A stretch of DNA of 37,528 nucleotides from Candidatus Limivivens merdigallinarum (GCA_018713105.1 DVFT01000032.1:1-37528), one strand, 5' to 3'; positions 1 through 8,411 are shown, numbered from the stretch's first letter. Made by a program: numbers and translations. Notes: generated from the sequence alone by a model not told the origin.

Positions 1-434
1 CCGCCGGACAGGCAGCTTGGCATGGCGTCCCTCTTTTTCAGGATTCCCAAGGTATCCATAAGCTCCTCGATGAATTCCCGGTCCGGAACCCTCCCGTCCA
101 GGCGGATGGGAAGGAGAATATTTTCATAGACGTTCAGCCGGGGAAGGAGATTATAATTCTGGAAGACAAAGCCGATCTTCCTCCTCCGAAAGATGGTGAG
201 CTCCTCCTCCTTCATCCCGGAAAGCTGCTGCCCTGCCACCCATACCTCCCCGGAAGTAGGGACGTCCAGCCCTCCCAGCATATGGAGCAGTGTGGATTTG
301 CCGCTTCCGGAGGTGCCTACAACGGAGACAAACTCCCCTTTCTCCACGGTAAGGTCCACACCGTCCAGGGCACGGACCATCGTATCGCCGGAACCGTAAT
401 ATTTTTTCAGGTCAACGGTCTTTAAAATTTCCAT
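1..434 (-). CDS. ABC transporter ATP-binding protein, MacB/BceA type (partial, cut by left edge)
   Basis: ATPase subunit of an ABC transporter of the LolD/MacB/BceA group, which works with an FtsX-like permease in lipoprotein or antimicrobial-peptide handling. The start ATG at 434 follows a GGAGG box 9 nt upstream and begins MEILKTVDLKKYYG. About 144 residues are visible. They include Walker A GTSGSGKST, the Q-loop QNYNLLP and the first part of the signature, LSGG, where the window ends. Walker B and the switch histidine lie outside. It is 83 nt downstream of the histidine kinase gene on the same strand. The order regulator, kinase, ATPase is the usual layout of Firmicutes peptide-sensing/detoxification modules, so a permease gene is expected next, outside the window. 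The substrate cannot be read from the ATPase. Confidence 0.93.
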   Translation of the reverse strand, partial: MEILKTVDLKKYYGSGDTMVRALDGVDLTVEKGEFVSVVGTSGSGKSTLLHMLGGLDVPTSGEVWVAGQQLSGMKEEELTIFRRRKIGFVFQNYNLLPRLNVYENILLPIRLDGRVPDREFIEELMDTLGILKKRDAMPSCLSG

Positions 435-517
435 ACATCGATTCCTCCCTTCTTTCCTACAGCATATCAGAGGAATCTTTCCAGCTTCTTTCGGAAAAAT
501 GACAGTTTTGATAGAAT

Positions 518-1420
518 CTACTGCCTCCTCAGGAACACGGAAAAGGTACTGCCTTCCCCAGGGGCGGAAAAGACCTCGATATAGCCCTCCTCCCGGATCA
601 GGATCTCCCGGACCAGATACAGCCCGATCCCCAAGCCTTCCTTGTCCTTCACCGCTGCCGAACGGTAGAATCTCTGAAAGATGGCTCCCTGCTCCTCCTC
701 CGAAATCCCGATCCCTTCGTCTGCGATGTCGATCCGGACGAACATCTCATAGGCGGTCACCTTGATCCGGATTGCGGTTCCCTCCCCGGAATATTTCACC
801 GCATTGTCCAGAAGGTTCTCCAAAGCCTCCTTGGTCCAGGCGAAATCGCAGGAACAGGTAAGCCCAGACGGGACGTATTCCGCTCTCATCTGCTTCTCCT
901 GAAACCTCTTTTGGTAGGAATCCAGCGCCGTCAGGATAAGACCGTCCACACTCACTTCCTCCTTGTGGATGGCGATCATCCCCAGCTCCTGATAGGACGC
1001 CTTCGCCAGGGTTTTCACGAGAAAATTCAGATGTTCCGCCTGGGATGCGATCTTTCCCGCGATCTTTCGGCTCTTTTCATCCAAGCCTTTCTGTTCCAGA
1101 AGCAGTTCCGAGTAGAGGACGATGTTTGCCAGAGGCGTCTTCGTCTGGTGGGAAATGTCGGAGAGGTAGGTTTTCAGGATATCCCTCTCCTTTTGGCTCT
1201 GGTCGGTCTGTTCCTGACGGATGGATAGAAACTGATTTAACCGTTCCGTGATGGCAGAATCCAGGGATTCCGTATAGGGCACCTGGGAGCTTTTTCCTGC
1301 GATGGCATCATCGATCCGGTTCAGGATTCCATTCAAAAAGGTTCGGATCCTGAACCGGTAGAGTACCACAATCAGAACAGTCGCCAGGATCGCGATGGCT
1401 GTCAAGATCCAGGGAACCAT
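518..1420 (-). CDS. Two-component sensor histidine kinase, one N-terminal membrane segment
   Basis: Membrane-anchored sensor kinase of 300 residues, expected to phosphorylate the response regulator encoded just upstream. Residues about 4-22 form a single hydrophobic segment, followed by a short basic stretch, so there is almost no extracellular sensing domain. The H-box is DISHQTKTPLANI with phospho-acceptor His91. The N-box is around 200-211 (ENLLDNAVKYS), G1 is DEGIGI near 234 and G2 is GLGIGLYL near 262. Kinases lacking a sensor domain and located beside MacB/Bce-type transporters are often driven by the transporter itself. That is family knowledge, not visible here. The start lies 3 nt after the regulator's stop, so translation is probably coupled. 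Confidence 0.93.
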   Translation of the reverse strand: MVPWILTAIAILATVLIVVLYRFRIRTFLNGILNRIDDAIAGKSSQVPYTESLDSAITERLNQFLSIRQEQTDQSQKERDILKTYLSDISHQTKTPLANIVLYSELLLEQKGLDEKSRKIAGKIASQAEHLNFLVKTLAKASYQELGMIAIHKEEVSVDGLILTALDSYQKRFQEKQMRAEYVPSGLTCSCDFAWTKEALENLLDNAVKYSGEGTAIRIKVTAYEMFVRIDIADEGIGISEEEQGAIFQRFYRSAAVKDKEGLGIGLYLVREILIREEGYIEVFSAPGEGSTFSVFLRRQ

Positions 1421-1423
1421 CTC

Positions 1424-2104
1424 CTACTCCTCCCTTCCCCAGACATAGCCAAGCCCATAGACCGTCCTCAGATATTCGGGCTTTGCCGGGTTTTCCTCCA
1501 GCTTCTCCCGAAGGCGCTTGACCGTCACGGACAGGGCATTATCCTCCACGGAATCCGCATCATCCCAGACCCTTTCCAGAATCTGTTCCCGGGTCAAGGT
1601 TCTCCCCCGGTTTGCGATGAGGTAATAGAGCAGCTTCTGTTCCGTCTTGCTAAGCTCCACGCTCCTTCCATCCCGAAAGAATTTCATTTCTGTAAAGCCA
1701 AAGGAAAACGGTCCCTCCTCGTAAGTCTCCTGCTCCTGCTTCGTCTCTGTCCTCCGAAGCAGGGCATGGATCCTGGCGCGGAACACCATGAGGCTGAAGG
1801 GTTTTACAATATAGTCGTCCGCCCCGGCTTCCAGCCCATTGACAATGTCAAGCTCCAGGTCTCTGGCAGTCAAAAGAATGATGGGAATGCGGCTTTTCTG
1901 CCTTATCTCCCGGCAAAAAAGGAACCCGCTTCCATCCGGCAGATTCACATCCAGCACGCAGAGATCAACAATTTCCTTTTTCAGGCGCTCCCTGGCTTCC
2001 CCAATGGAAAAGCAGCCAATCACGGAGAATCCGTCGTGTTCCAGAGCCATGGTGATCCCTTCATTCATCGTCTCGTCATCTTCCAGCAGCAGAATCTTCT
2101 TCAT
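1424..2104 (-). CDS. OmpR/PhoB-family response regulator
   Basis: DNA-binding response regulator of 226 residues. The receiver domain starts MKKILLLEDDETM. Asp52 in LDVNLPDGSG is the expected phosphorylation site and Lys101 in IVKPF the conserved lysine. The C-terminal winged helix runs from about 130 to the end and contains the recognition-helix region EDNALSVTVKRLREKLE and the wing YGLGYVW. I chose the ATG at 2104 over the one at 2122 because AGGAGG lies 6 nt before it. The start sits inside the end of the CDP-alcohol transferase gene (29-nt overlap), and the kinase follows after 3 nt, so all are probably one transcript. Likely targets are the adjacent ABC transporter genes (inference). Confidence 0.94.
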   Translation of the reverse strand: MKKILLLEDDETMNEGITMALEHDGFSVIGCFSIGEARERLKKEIVDLCVLDVNLPDGSGFLFCREIRQKSRIPIILLTARDLELDIVNGLEAGADDYIVKPFSLMVFRARIHALLRRTETKQEQETYEEGPFSFGFTEMKFFRDGRSVELSKTEQKLLYYLIANRGRTLTREQILERVWDDADSVEDNALSVTVKRLREKLEENPAKPEYLRTVYGLGYVWGREE

Positions 2105-2687
2105 CACTGTCCTCCTTTCCATGGTTGCCCCAGCTCTGCCGCATCCGGTAAAACTCCGGCAGATAAAGAAGCAAAGTCAGCGCCATCACCGCCATCTCCA
2201 GGTAAATCAACACAGAGGCTGCCACCTCTGGAATTTGAGGGAACAGCACCAGAATGCCTAAGACTATGAACAGGCTCGCCGTACAGACCTTCCCGAACCA
2301 TTTTGCCCCGTTAAGCTTCCTGCCGTGGCGCAGATTGACCATCCCCATCACCGCCATGAACCCTTCCTTTACCGCCATGAGGACTACCAGATACCGCATA
2401 GGCACAAAACGCACGGCAAGACAGAGGGCGATGGCTGCATGGGTAAGCTTGTCCGCCACCGGATCCAGGAATTTGCCGAACTCCGTGATCATGTTGAAAC
2501 GCCTTGCCACCTTCCCATCCAGGAAGTCCGTCAAGGTAGAGAGCAGCACGACGCCTGCCGCCAGATAATAATCCGCCATGGAGTCCGCCCCCAGATAGAG
2601 GATGCAGAACACCGGGATCAGCAGAATCCGGAAATATCCCATGAGATTGGGGATGGACAGCAGTTCCTTTCGGTTAAATGTTTTCAT
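2076..2687 (-). CDS. CDP-alcohol phosphatidyltransferase family membrane protein (PgsA-like)
   Basis: Integral membrane enzyme of 203 residues that would transfer a phosphatidyl group from CDP-diacylglycerol to an alcohol such as glycerol-3-phosphate. The family motif D-x2-D-G-x2-A-R-x8-G-x3-D-x3-D is complete: Asp54, Asp57, Gly58, Ala61, Arg62, Gly71, Asp75, Asp79. Several hydrophobic segments follow, and the charged C-terminus ends in an acidic tail. The start at 2687 (MKTFNRKELL) sits about 30 nt after the predicted start of transcription. The ribosome binding site is weak (GGAAAAGT). It is the first gene of the operon with the two-component system and ABC transporter. Whether it is the main phosphatidylglycerophosphate synthase or a second, inducible lipid enzyme cannot be told from the motif. 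Confidence 0.85.
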   Translation of the reverse strand: MKTFNRKELLSIPNLMGYFRILLIPVFCILYLGADSMADYYLAAGVVLLSTLTDFLDGKVARRFNMITEFGKFLDPVADKLTHAAIALCLAVRFVPMRYLVVLMAVKEGFMAVMGMVNLRHGRKLNGAKWFGKVCTASLFIVLGILVLFPQIPEVAASVLIYLEMAVMALTLLLYLPEFYRMRQSWGNHGKEDSDEEDSAAGR

Positions 2688-2724
2688 ACTTTTCCATAAA
2701 TCCTTCCCTTTTGTATTTGCTACT

Positions 2725-2753
2725 ATCATATAGTGTCCATTCACAGATGTCAA
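2725..2753 (-). promoter_or_regulatory. SigA-type promoter of the phosphatidyltransferase / two-component operon
   Basis: Read on the minus strand: -35 TTGACA (2753-2748), 17-nt spacer, -10 TATGAT (2730-2725). The predicted transcription start near 2718 gives a leader of about 30 nt before the ATG at 2687. The -35 is a perfect consensus. Confidence 0.75.
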
Positions 2754-2822
2754 TGAGAAGTGGGTTCTGTCTGTGCAGGCAAGCTTGCCCATCTATGCGG
2801 CTACCCTCCGAGCGTATCGCGC

Positions 2823-2862
2823 AAAAAATGCCGGAATCCCTTACCCAAGGGGATCCCGGCAT
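2823..2862 (-). terminator. Intrinsic terminator of the alpha-galactosidase / sugar ABC operon
   Basis: Arms 2828-2840 and 2850-2862 pair over 13 positions with one mismatch. On the minus strand the stem is followed by a T6 run (complement of 2823-2828). It lies 28 nt beyond the stop of the last permease gene, and only the minus direction has a T-tract. Confidence 0.85.
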
Positions 2863-2889
2863 CAAAAAGAAATGGATGTTGGCTGGTTT

Positions 2890-3747
2890 TTATTTCACGG
2901 CTCCGTTTACTACCCCGTTGATGATCTGTTTCTGACAGATCAGATAGAATAGAAGGATCGGGATCAGAGCCAGCAGATAAGAGGCAAATGCCAGATTGTA
3001 ATTGGTTCCAAACTGCGTCTGGAAATTCAGCTGTGCCAGAGGCAGTGTATTGACGCCTGTTCCGGACATGATGACCAGTGGGGTCATGACGTCGTTCCAG
3101 GTTCCAAGGGCAGTCAGGACTGCCACGGTGGCATGCATGGGACGCATGATGGGGAACAGGATGCTCCAGTAGGTCTTCCAGGTGCTGGCGCCGTCCACTC
3201 TGGCTGCTTCTTCCAGCGCGATAGGGATATTCTTCAGATATCCGGTATACAGAAGCAGGTTCATGGGCATATAGAATACCACGTAGAGAAGGATCACACC
3301 TGCCACATTGGCAATTCCCATGCTTGCCGTCTGTTTTACCAGAGGCATCATCAGGATAGCGAAAGGAACAAACATACCGCTCACAATGTAGAGGTAAATG
3401 AAGTTGTACATTTTTCCATGCTCCTTGCCCCTTCCAATGGCAAAACCTGCTATGGAATGAAGAAGAATGGAGATTCCCACTGCCAGAAGTGTAATCAAAA
3501 GGCTGTTGCCAAGGGAATGCCAGAAGTCGGTCACCTCCATCGCCTCCCGGAAGTTGTCAAAGCTCCACACGGATGGGAAAGACAACGCACCCATGATATC
3601 GTTGGTCATCTCCGAGGGCTGCTTGAAGGCGATGATCACCGCCATATATAATGGAAAGAAAATCGTTACACATCCGATGATCAGCAAAATGGTAATGGGC
3701 CAGTTTACGTTTGCTTTCACTTTGACCTGTTCGCTCTTTGTACTCAT
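2890..3747 (-). CDS. msmG: Carbohydrate ABC transporter permease, MalG/MsmG type
   Basis: Second inner-membrane permease of a CUT1-family sugar importer, 285 residues. The N-terminus is short and cytoplasmic (MSTKSEQVKVKANVNW), followed by about six hydrophobic segments. The ATPase-contacting EAA loop is visible as EEAARVDGASTWKTYWSILF, with the conserved glycine 9 residues after the EAA. The start overlaps the stop of the partner permease by 4 nt (ATGA), as usual for such pairs. It is the last gene before the terminator at 2823-2862. Operon context with an alpha-galactosidase points to raffinose/melibiose-type alpha-galactosides. The msm name rests on that context; sequence alone supports only CUT1 permease. 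Confidence 0.9.
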   Translation of the reverse strand: MSTKSEQVKVKANVNWPITILLIIGCVTIFFPLYMAVIIAFKQPSEMTNDIMGALSFPSVWSFDNFREAMEVTDFWHSLGNSLLITLLAVGISILLHSIAGFAIGRGKEHGKMYNFIYLYIVSGMFVPFAILMMPLVKQTASMGIANVAGVILLYVVFYMPMNLLLYTGYLKNIPIALEEAARVDGASTWKTYWSILFPIMRPMHATVAVLTALGTWNDVMTPLVIMSGTGVNTLPLAQLNFQTQFGTNYNLAFASYLLALIPILLFYLICQKQIINGVVNGAVK

Positions 3748-4610
3748 AGCTGCTCCTCCCTCTTATTCATAAATCTCATCTGCAGAACAGACACTGTCAC
3801 AATCACGATAAAGAATACAAATGCATTGGCACTCTGGAAACCGAACTGCCCGCCTGCCATACCATTGTTGTAGATCAGGTAGGAAATGGATTCCGTACTC
3901 TGGGAAGGACCGCCCTTCGTCAATGCCATGATCTGGTCAAATACCATCAGGAAGTTCTTCATGCACAGCACCATGTTGATGGTAAAAAACGGCATAATCA
4001 GCGGGAAGGTCAAACTTTTGAATTTCTTCCAACCGGTCGCCCCGTCAATGGAACCCGCCTCATAGACATCCTCCGGCACCGTCTGGAGACCAGAAATGTA
4101 GATGATCGTGTTCATGGCAACCGACTGCCATACTCCGACGATGACGATTCCGATCCATGCCGTACTCTCCCTGGAAAGGATGCTGGAACTCAAGGCTTCG
4201 ATCCCCAGTGTTTGCCCAACCACCGGGAGAATGTAGGTGAAGAAAAAGCTAAAGATGTAGGATACCACCAGCGCTCCCAAGACATTGGGGATAAAGTAGA
4301 TTCCACGGAGCACGCTCTTTCCCTTGATCTTGCTGTTCAGCCCCAATGCCAGGATCAGGCTGATCACGTTGACCAGGATGGTGCAGACTACTGCATATTT
4401 GATGGTAAACAGATAGGAGCCGCCCACACGGCTGTCGGTGAACAGATCCATGTAGTTTCGAAGCCCTACCCAGTCATAGCTTCCATAGCCCTTGAAATTT
4501 GTAAAGCTGTAGATAAATCCCTGGATCAGCGGCAATGTATTGAAACAGAAGAACAGCACCACCACCGGGATAGTAATCAGCATAAACGTCATTTTTCTAT
4601 CATTTTTCAT
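3744..4610 (-). CDS. msmF: Carbohydrate ABC transporter permease, MalF/MsmF type
   Basis: First permease of the CUT1 sugar importer, 288 residues. It begins MKNDRKMTFMLITIPVVVLF, a membrane helix directly after a basic N-terminus, and has about six hydrophobic segments. The EAA loop reads EAGSIDGATGWKKFKSLTFP. Unlike E. coli MalF it lacks the large extra periplasmic loop, as is normal in Firmicutes. It starts 21 nt after the binding-protein gene and overlaps the next permease by 4 nt. No ATPase gene is present in the operon, so the pair must use an ATPase encoded elsewhere, such as an MsmX-type shared subunit (inference from other Firmicutes). Confidence 0.9.
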   Translation of the reverse strand: MKNDRKMTFMLITIPVVVLFFCFNTLPLIQGFIYSFTNFKGYGSYDWVGLRNYMDLFTDSRVGGSYLFTIKYAVVCTILVNVISLILALGLNSKIKGKSVLRGIYFIPNVLGALVVSYIFSFFFTYILPVVGQTLGIEALSSSILSRESTAWIGIVIVGVWQSVAMNTIIYISGLQTVPEDVYEAGSIDGATGWKKFKSLTFPLIMPFFTINMVLCMKNFLMVFDQIMALTKGGPSQSTESISYLIYNNGMAGGQFGFQSANAFVFFIVIVTVSVLQMRFMNKREEQL

Positions 4611-4631
4611 CGTTTTCTACCCCTTTCCTTC

Positions 4632-5927
4632 TCATTCCGTTTCTGACTGGTTCCCATAATACTCCTCAACCTTCCGGATCACGTCGCGATTATAGCGTGT
4701 CCAGTCGGTATCGAAACGGGTGAGGAACGTTTCCTTGGCATTTTCGCTGGTATCCAGAAGATAAGTCTGGATCATGGCGTCCACTGCCATCTCCGCGGGA
4801 TAATAGTGATCCTGGTAGTCCGCTGTCTTGCCTTCCTCAATGTAGGTCTTCATGCCGTCCAGCATCGGCGCCAGCGTGAAATCGCCTTCCTTACAGGGCA
4901 CTGCGTTCTGGTCGTCCAGGTATGCCTGCACGTTTTCGTCCTCCAGGAGGAAATCCAGCACCTCATAGGCAGCCTCTTTGTTCTCGCAGGTCTTCATCAC
5001 AGAAAACTGAAGGTCGTTTCCGGAGTTCAGAATGTTTTCCTCGGCATTATTGCTGGCGGGGAAGACAAAGGAATCAATGTTGATCTCCGGGTTTACCGAC
5101 TGGATCTGCGGCACCGCATAGCTTCCGATGACATACATGGCGGATTCTCCCCTTGCGAAGGCGGTACATGCGTCGTTGTAGCTGTAGGCAGCCGGGTCTG
5201 GCTGGGAGTAATCCAGCAGTGCTTTGATACGGTCCGCCACCTGGTCATACGCCTCCGTGAAGGTTGCCTCCCCGCGGTTTACCTGGGCGCAGATGTCCGA
5301 ATCCGCCAAATCCACCGCGATGGCATTCCAGGGAGCCAGGCAGGTCCAGGCGTCACGGAAGCCGAAGTACAACGGCTGGATTCCCGCTGCCTGAATCTCA
5401 TCGCAGAGGGCAATGAACTCATCCCAGGTGGTGGGAATCGTCCAGCCATGCTCCTCAAACAAATCCCGGTTGTAGAGAACGCCCGCCGCATTTGCCATAT
5501 AAGGCAGCGCATAATTGCCCTCCACCGGTACGAACTCCAGCGCTTTGGCTGTGTCCAGATAGGACTGTTTGATTGTCGACAATCCCTCATAGTCCGAGAT
5601 GTCCATAAACAGCTCGGCGTCCAGGAAATTAGAATAGTTGACGTCCCCTCCGATTCCCACAATATCCGGGTAATCCTCCCGGATCAACTGAGTCTTCAGG
5701 ATCGTCATGGCGTCGTTTGGGGAGTCGATGGTCAGCTCAATGTCATCGTGGGTTTCGTTGAACTTCTCCTCCAGCGCGTCAAAAAAGTCCGTGGCTTCGG
5801 GTTTGTACTGCAGCATCCGAATCTGTGTCTTCCCATCTGCCTCACTGCCGCAGCCCGAAAGCATCATCCCCGCCATCGCTGCGCCAAGCAGCAGCGTCCC
5901 AGCGGCGATCTTGTTGTGTTTCCTCAT
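4632..5927 (-). CDS. msmE: Sugar ABC transporter substrate-binding lipoprotein, MsmE type
   Basis: Extracellular solute-binding protein of family 1, 431 residues. The N-terminus MRKHNKIAAG starts a lipoprotein signal peptide with lipobox LSGC. Cys26 is the expected lipidated residue, anchoring the protein on the outer face of the membrane. The mature part begins GSEADGKTQIRMLQYKPEA and shows typical family features such as FNETHDDIELT and VLYNRDLFEEHGW. I use the ATG at 5927, 10 nt after a GGAGGG box; an in-frame upstream ATG at 6005 overlaps the alpha-galactosidase gene and would bury the signal peptide. It is 37 nt downstream of the alpha-galactosidase, so its ligand is probably an alpha-galactoside (raffinose, melibiose or stachyose). 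Confidence 0.9.
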   Translation of the reverse strand: MRKHNKIAAGTLLLGAAMAGMMLSGCGSEADGKTQIRMLQYKPEATDFFDALEEKFNETHDDIELTIDSPNDAMTILKTQLIREDYPDIVGIGGDVNYSNFLDAELFMDISDYEGLSTIKQSYLDTAKALEFVPVEGNYALPYMANAAGVLYNRDLFEEHGWTIPTTWDEFIALCDEIQAAGIQPLYFGFRDAWTCLAPWNAIAVDLADSDICAQVNRGEATFTEAYDQVADRIKALLDYSQPDPAAYSYNDACTAFARGESAMYVIGSYAVPQIQSVNPEINIDSFVFPASNNAEENILNSGNDLQFSVMKTCENKEAAYEVLDFLLEDENVQAYLDDQNAVPCKEGDFTLAPMLDGMKTYIEEGKTADYQDHYYPAEMAVDAMIQTYLLDTSENAKETFLTRFDTDWTRYNRDVIRKVEEYYGNQSETE

Positions 5928-5964
5928 AATTGGAAACCCTCCTTCCTTTATTCTCAATGAATTT

Positions 5965-8163
5965 TCATTGCTCTGTGAGATGGAACTGTACGGAATCATA
6001 TTCATGCAGCTCTCTTGGAACCGGGATTCCGGCTTTCAGAAGCGCCTGACCGCTTACAATCAGGTCAAGCCCTTCCACCCGGTATTTGGCGTCACGCTTC
6101 AGCCCCTTCAGCCTGAGATACCTCTGGGCATCATTGGGCTCCTTGTCTGTGATGACGATGCTTACAAGCGCTTCTTTTTTCTCTTTATCGGCAAACTCCC
6201 ATGCCATAAAGCCTTCCCCCTCCTCATAGGGATTGGTGAGGCGGTAGTAATCTCCATAGAAAATCAGATCATAGTAACAGTCAAATTTGCGGGTCAATTC
6301 CCCACATTCTTTCTTTTCCTCTTCCGTCAGCTTGGTGGGATCCAGCTCGTAGCCGAACGTCCCGCTCATGGCAGTGATTCCCCGGGTCTTCAGAGGAACC
6401 ACCCTGCCGGTCTGATGATTGGGGCATACCGACACATGGGCGCCCATGGCAGAGATGGGATAGCCAAAGGAAGTACCATACTGGATCTTCAGCCGGTTGA
6501 TGGCATCCGTATTGTCGCTGCACCAGATCTGGGGATGGTATGCCAGCATTCCTGCGTCGAACCGTCCGCCCCCGCCGCTGCATCCCTCAAACAATACCTG
6601 AGGCCATTTTCCAGTCAATTCTTCCAAAATCCGATAAAGGCCGCAAACGTACCGATGAAAGACCGTCCCCTGCTCTTCCTTGCCCCGTGCCCTGGAGTAG
6701 ACGTCCGTCAGGCTGCGGTTCATATCCCACTTGATATAAGTAATGTTTGCATCCGCAAGGAGCCGGTCCATAACATCCAGGATAAAATCCTGAACCTCTT
6801 TTCTGGACAGATCCAGGACCATCTGGAACCGCCCTCTGGCGCCCTTTCTGCCAGGAACGCTTAAGCACCAGTCCGGATGCGCCCGGTAAAGCTCGCTGTC
6901 CTCGGAAACCATTTCCGGCTCCACCCAAAGCCCGAACTCCATTCCCAGGGCATTGATTTCCTCCGCCAACCCTGAGAGCCCTTTCGGAAGCTTTTTGGTA
7001 TTCACCTCCCAGTCTCCCAAAGCTTTATCGTCATTGTCCCGCCGTCCAAACCAGCCGTCGTCCAGGACAAAGAGATTGACTCCCATGGGAAGGGCTTCCT
7101 TTGCCATCTTCACCAGAGAATCATGGTCAAGATCAAAGTAAGCCGCTTCCCAGCTGTTGATGAGCACCGGTCTCCTTTTTTTCAGGAACGGGCTGCTGGA
7201 AAGATTCCTTCTATATAAATCGTGATAGAGATGGGAAAGCCCCGTAAGCCCCTCTGAGGAAAAAGCAAGCGCCACTGCCGGCGTCGCAAAGCTCTCCCCG
7301 GATCTAAGCTGCCAGGAAAACTGATAGGGATGGATCCCCATGGTCACTCTGGTCTGGTCGTACTGGTCTTTCTCCGCCGTAAACTGGAAATTCCCGCTGT
7401 AGATCAGAGAAAATCCATAGCAATCTCCCCGATCCTCATCGGCTCCCCGCTGGCAGAGGATGAAAAAAGGATTGCTCTGATGGCTTGAGGTACCGCGCAC
7501 ACTGCCAAACTGCCTCGCTCCAAAGCCCAACGGTTCCCGATGCATTTCCCGTTCCATGGCATGTCTTCCGTCAAAATGGATCAGATCGTAGCCGGACTCC
7601 AGAAAGTCCAGGCTCACAGAGGAGAGCTTCGTGACTGTGATCGTCTCATGGGAATCGTTTTGAAGCCTTGCCGCCCTCATGATCACATCCTTTTCCTCAA
7701 AGACGGTGTAGCAGAGGATCAGCTTCACCCCGCTTGCCACATCCTTCAGAGTGATCTCCAGACTTTGCACGTCCTCATCCTTCTCCGGTTTCAGCCCAGG
7801 CATCCCTTCCGGCTTATAAGCCCCGGAATAAATCTTGTGTCCCTCGTAGATTCCCTCAAAGGCAAAGGAGCCATCCCCATTGGTAAGCTCCAATCCAGTC
7901 GTCCGGTAGTCTGCTGCCCCAAGGCTTGGAAATTCCTGGGGGAGCGCATCCAGAGAAAAGGTCCGGTCACCTTCTGCTGAATTTGGGTTCCCGGAAAATC
8001 CCCTGTCGTATCTGGTGATCAGATAGCTGAAATCCTCCCCATCTGCCCGTTCTCCGTAATAAGTGTGCAGAAGGTATCCTTTTTCTTCCACCACCATCTG
8101 ATAGAGCGTCTGTTTGGTCGTCAAATAAAATATCCTTTTTCCTTCTTCATAGAAAATTCCCAT
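5965..8163 (-). CDS. aga: Alpha-galactosidase, glycoside hydrolase family 36
   Basis: Cytoplasmic retaining alpha-galactosidase of 732 residues, the standard length for bacterial GH36, which removes terminal alpha-1,6-galactose from melibiose, raffinose or stachyose. No signal peptide is visible. The N-terminal beta-sandwich spans about 1-320. The catalytic barrel contains VLDDGWFGRRDND near 367, the nucleophile Asp480 in YIKWDMNR, EGCSGGGGRFD near 526, and the acid/base motif WCSDNTDA with Asp550. The ATG at 8163 is preferred to a GTG at 8169 because AAGGAGG lies 6 nt before it and directly abuts the GTG. It is the first gene of an operon with a CUT1 importer, opposite an AraC-type regulator. 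Galactose and sucrose processing genes are not present in the window. Confidence 0.95.
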   Translation of the reverse strand: MGIFYEEGKRIFYLTTKQTLYQMVVEEKGYLLHTYYGERADGEDFSYLITRYDRGFSGNPNSAEGDRTFSLDALPQEFPSLGAADYRTTGLELTNGDGSFAFEGIYEGHKIYSGAYKPEGMPGLKPEKDEDVQSLEITLKDVASGVKLILCYTVFEEKDVIMRAARLQNDSHETITVTKLSSVSLDFLESGYDLIHFDGRHAMEREMHREPLGFGARQFGSVRGTSSHQSNPFFILCQRGADEDRGDCYGFSLIYSGNFQFTAEKDQYDQTRVTMGIHPYQFSWQLRSGESFATPAVALAFSSEGLTGLSHLYHDLYRRNLSSSPFLKKRRPVLINSWEAAYFDLDHDSLVKMAKEALPMGVNLFVLDDGWFGRRDNDDKALGDWEVNTKKLPKGLSGLAEEINALGMEFGLWVEPEMVSEDSELYRAHPDWCLSVPGRKGARGRFQMVLDLSRKEVQDFILDVMDRLLADANITYIKWDMNRSLTDVYSRARGKEEQGTVFHRYVCGLYRILEELTGKWPQVLFEGCSGGGGRFDAGMLAYHPQIWCSDNTDAINRLKIQYGTSFGYPISAMGAHVSVCPNHQTGRVVPLKTRGITAMSGTFGYELDPTKLTEEEKKECGELTRKFDCYYDLIFYGDYYRLTNPYEEGEGFMAWEFADKEKKEALVSIVITDKEPNDAQRYLRLKGLKRDAKYRVEGLDLIVSGQALLKAGIPVPRELHEYDSVQFHLTEQ

Positions 8164-8288
8164 CTTCACCCTCCTTCACAGGTTTTTTTACTACTTTTAA
8201 GGATTTTGCTGAGTTTTTTCAACGATATGCGGCTGGTTTCTTCGTCATATCGGATATTTTTTTTCGTTTTTTCCTGATTTCTATGGCA

Positions 8289-8317
8289 ATTATATAGAAA
8301 ATCCTTTATAATGTAAA
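8289..8317 (-). promoter_or_regulatory. SigA-type promoter of the alpha-galactosidase operon
   Basis: On the minus strand: -35 TTTACA (8317-8312), 17-nt spacer, -10 TATAAT (8294-8289). The predicted start near 8282 gives a leader of about 120 nt. A plus-strand TATAAT at 8307-8312 lies inside this promoter and could serve the divergent regulator, although no good -35 accompanies it. The AT-rich stretch 8318-8370 just upstream is where an AraC-type activator would be expected to bind. Confidence 0.65.
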
Positions 8318-8411
8318 TATCATGAAAACCAAATAAATATATCACAATTCTATATCTATGCACTATTTGTCATCTTAGGCGGAATAATGATATATACGGA
8401 GGAGATTCTTT

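Noticed and set aside
4806-5960. Long plus-strand reading frame opposite the sugar-binding protein gene
   Set aside because: Antisense to a clear lipoprotein gene, with composition typical of reverse-complement frames and no known motif.
5928-6005. Longer start of the sugar-binding lipoprotein
   Set aside because: It would place 26 residues before the signal peptide and overlap the alpha-galactosidase gene. The ATG at 5927 has the better ribosome binding site.
8164-8411. Catabolite-control (cre) site in the alpha-galactosidase promoter region
   Set aside because: No sequence close to the cre consensus was found.
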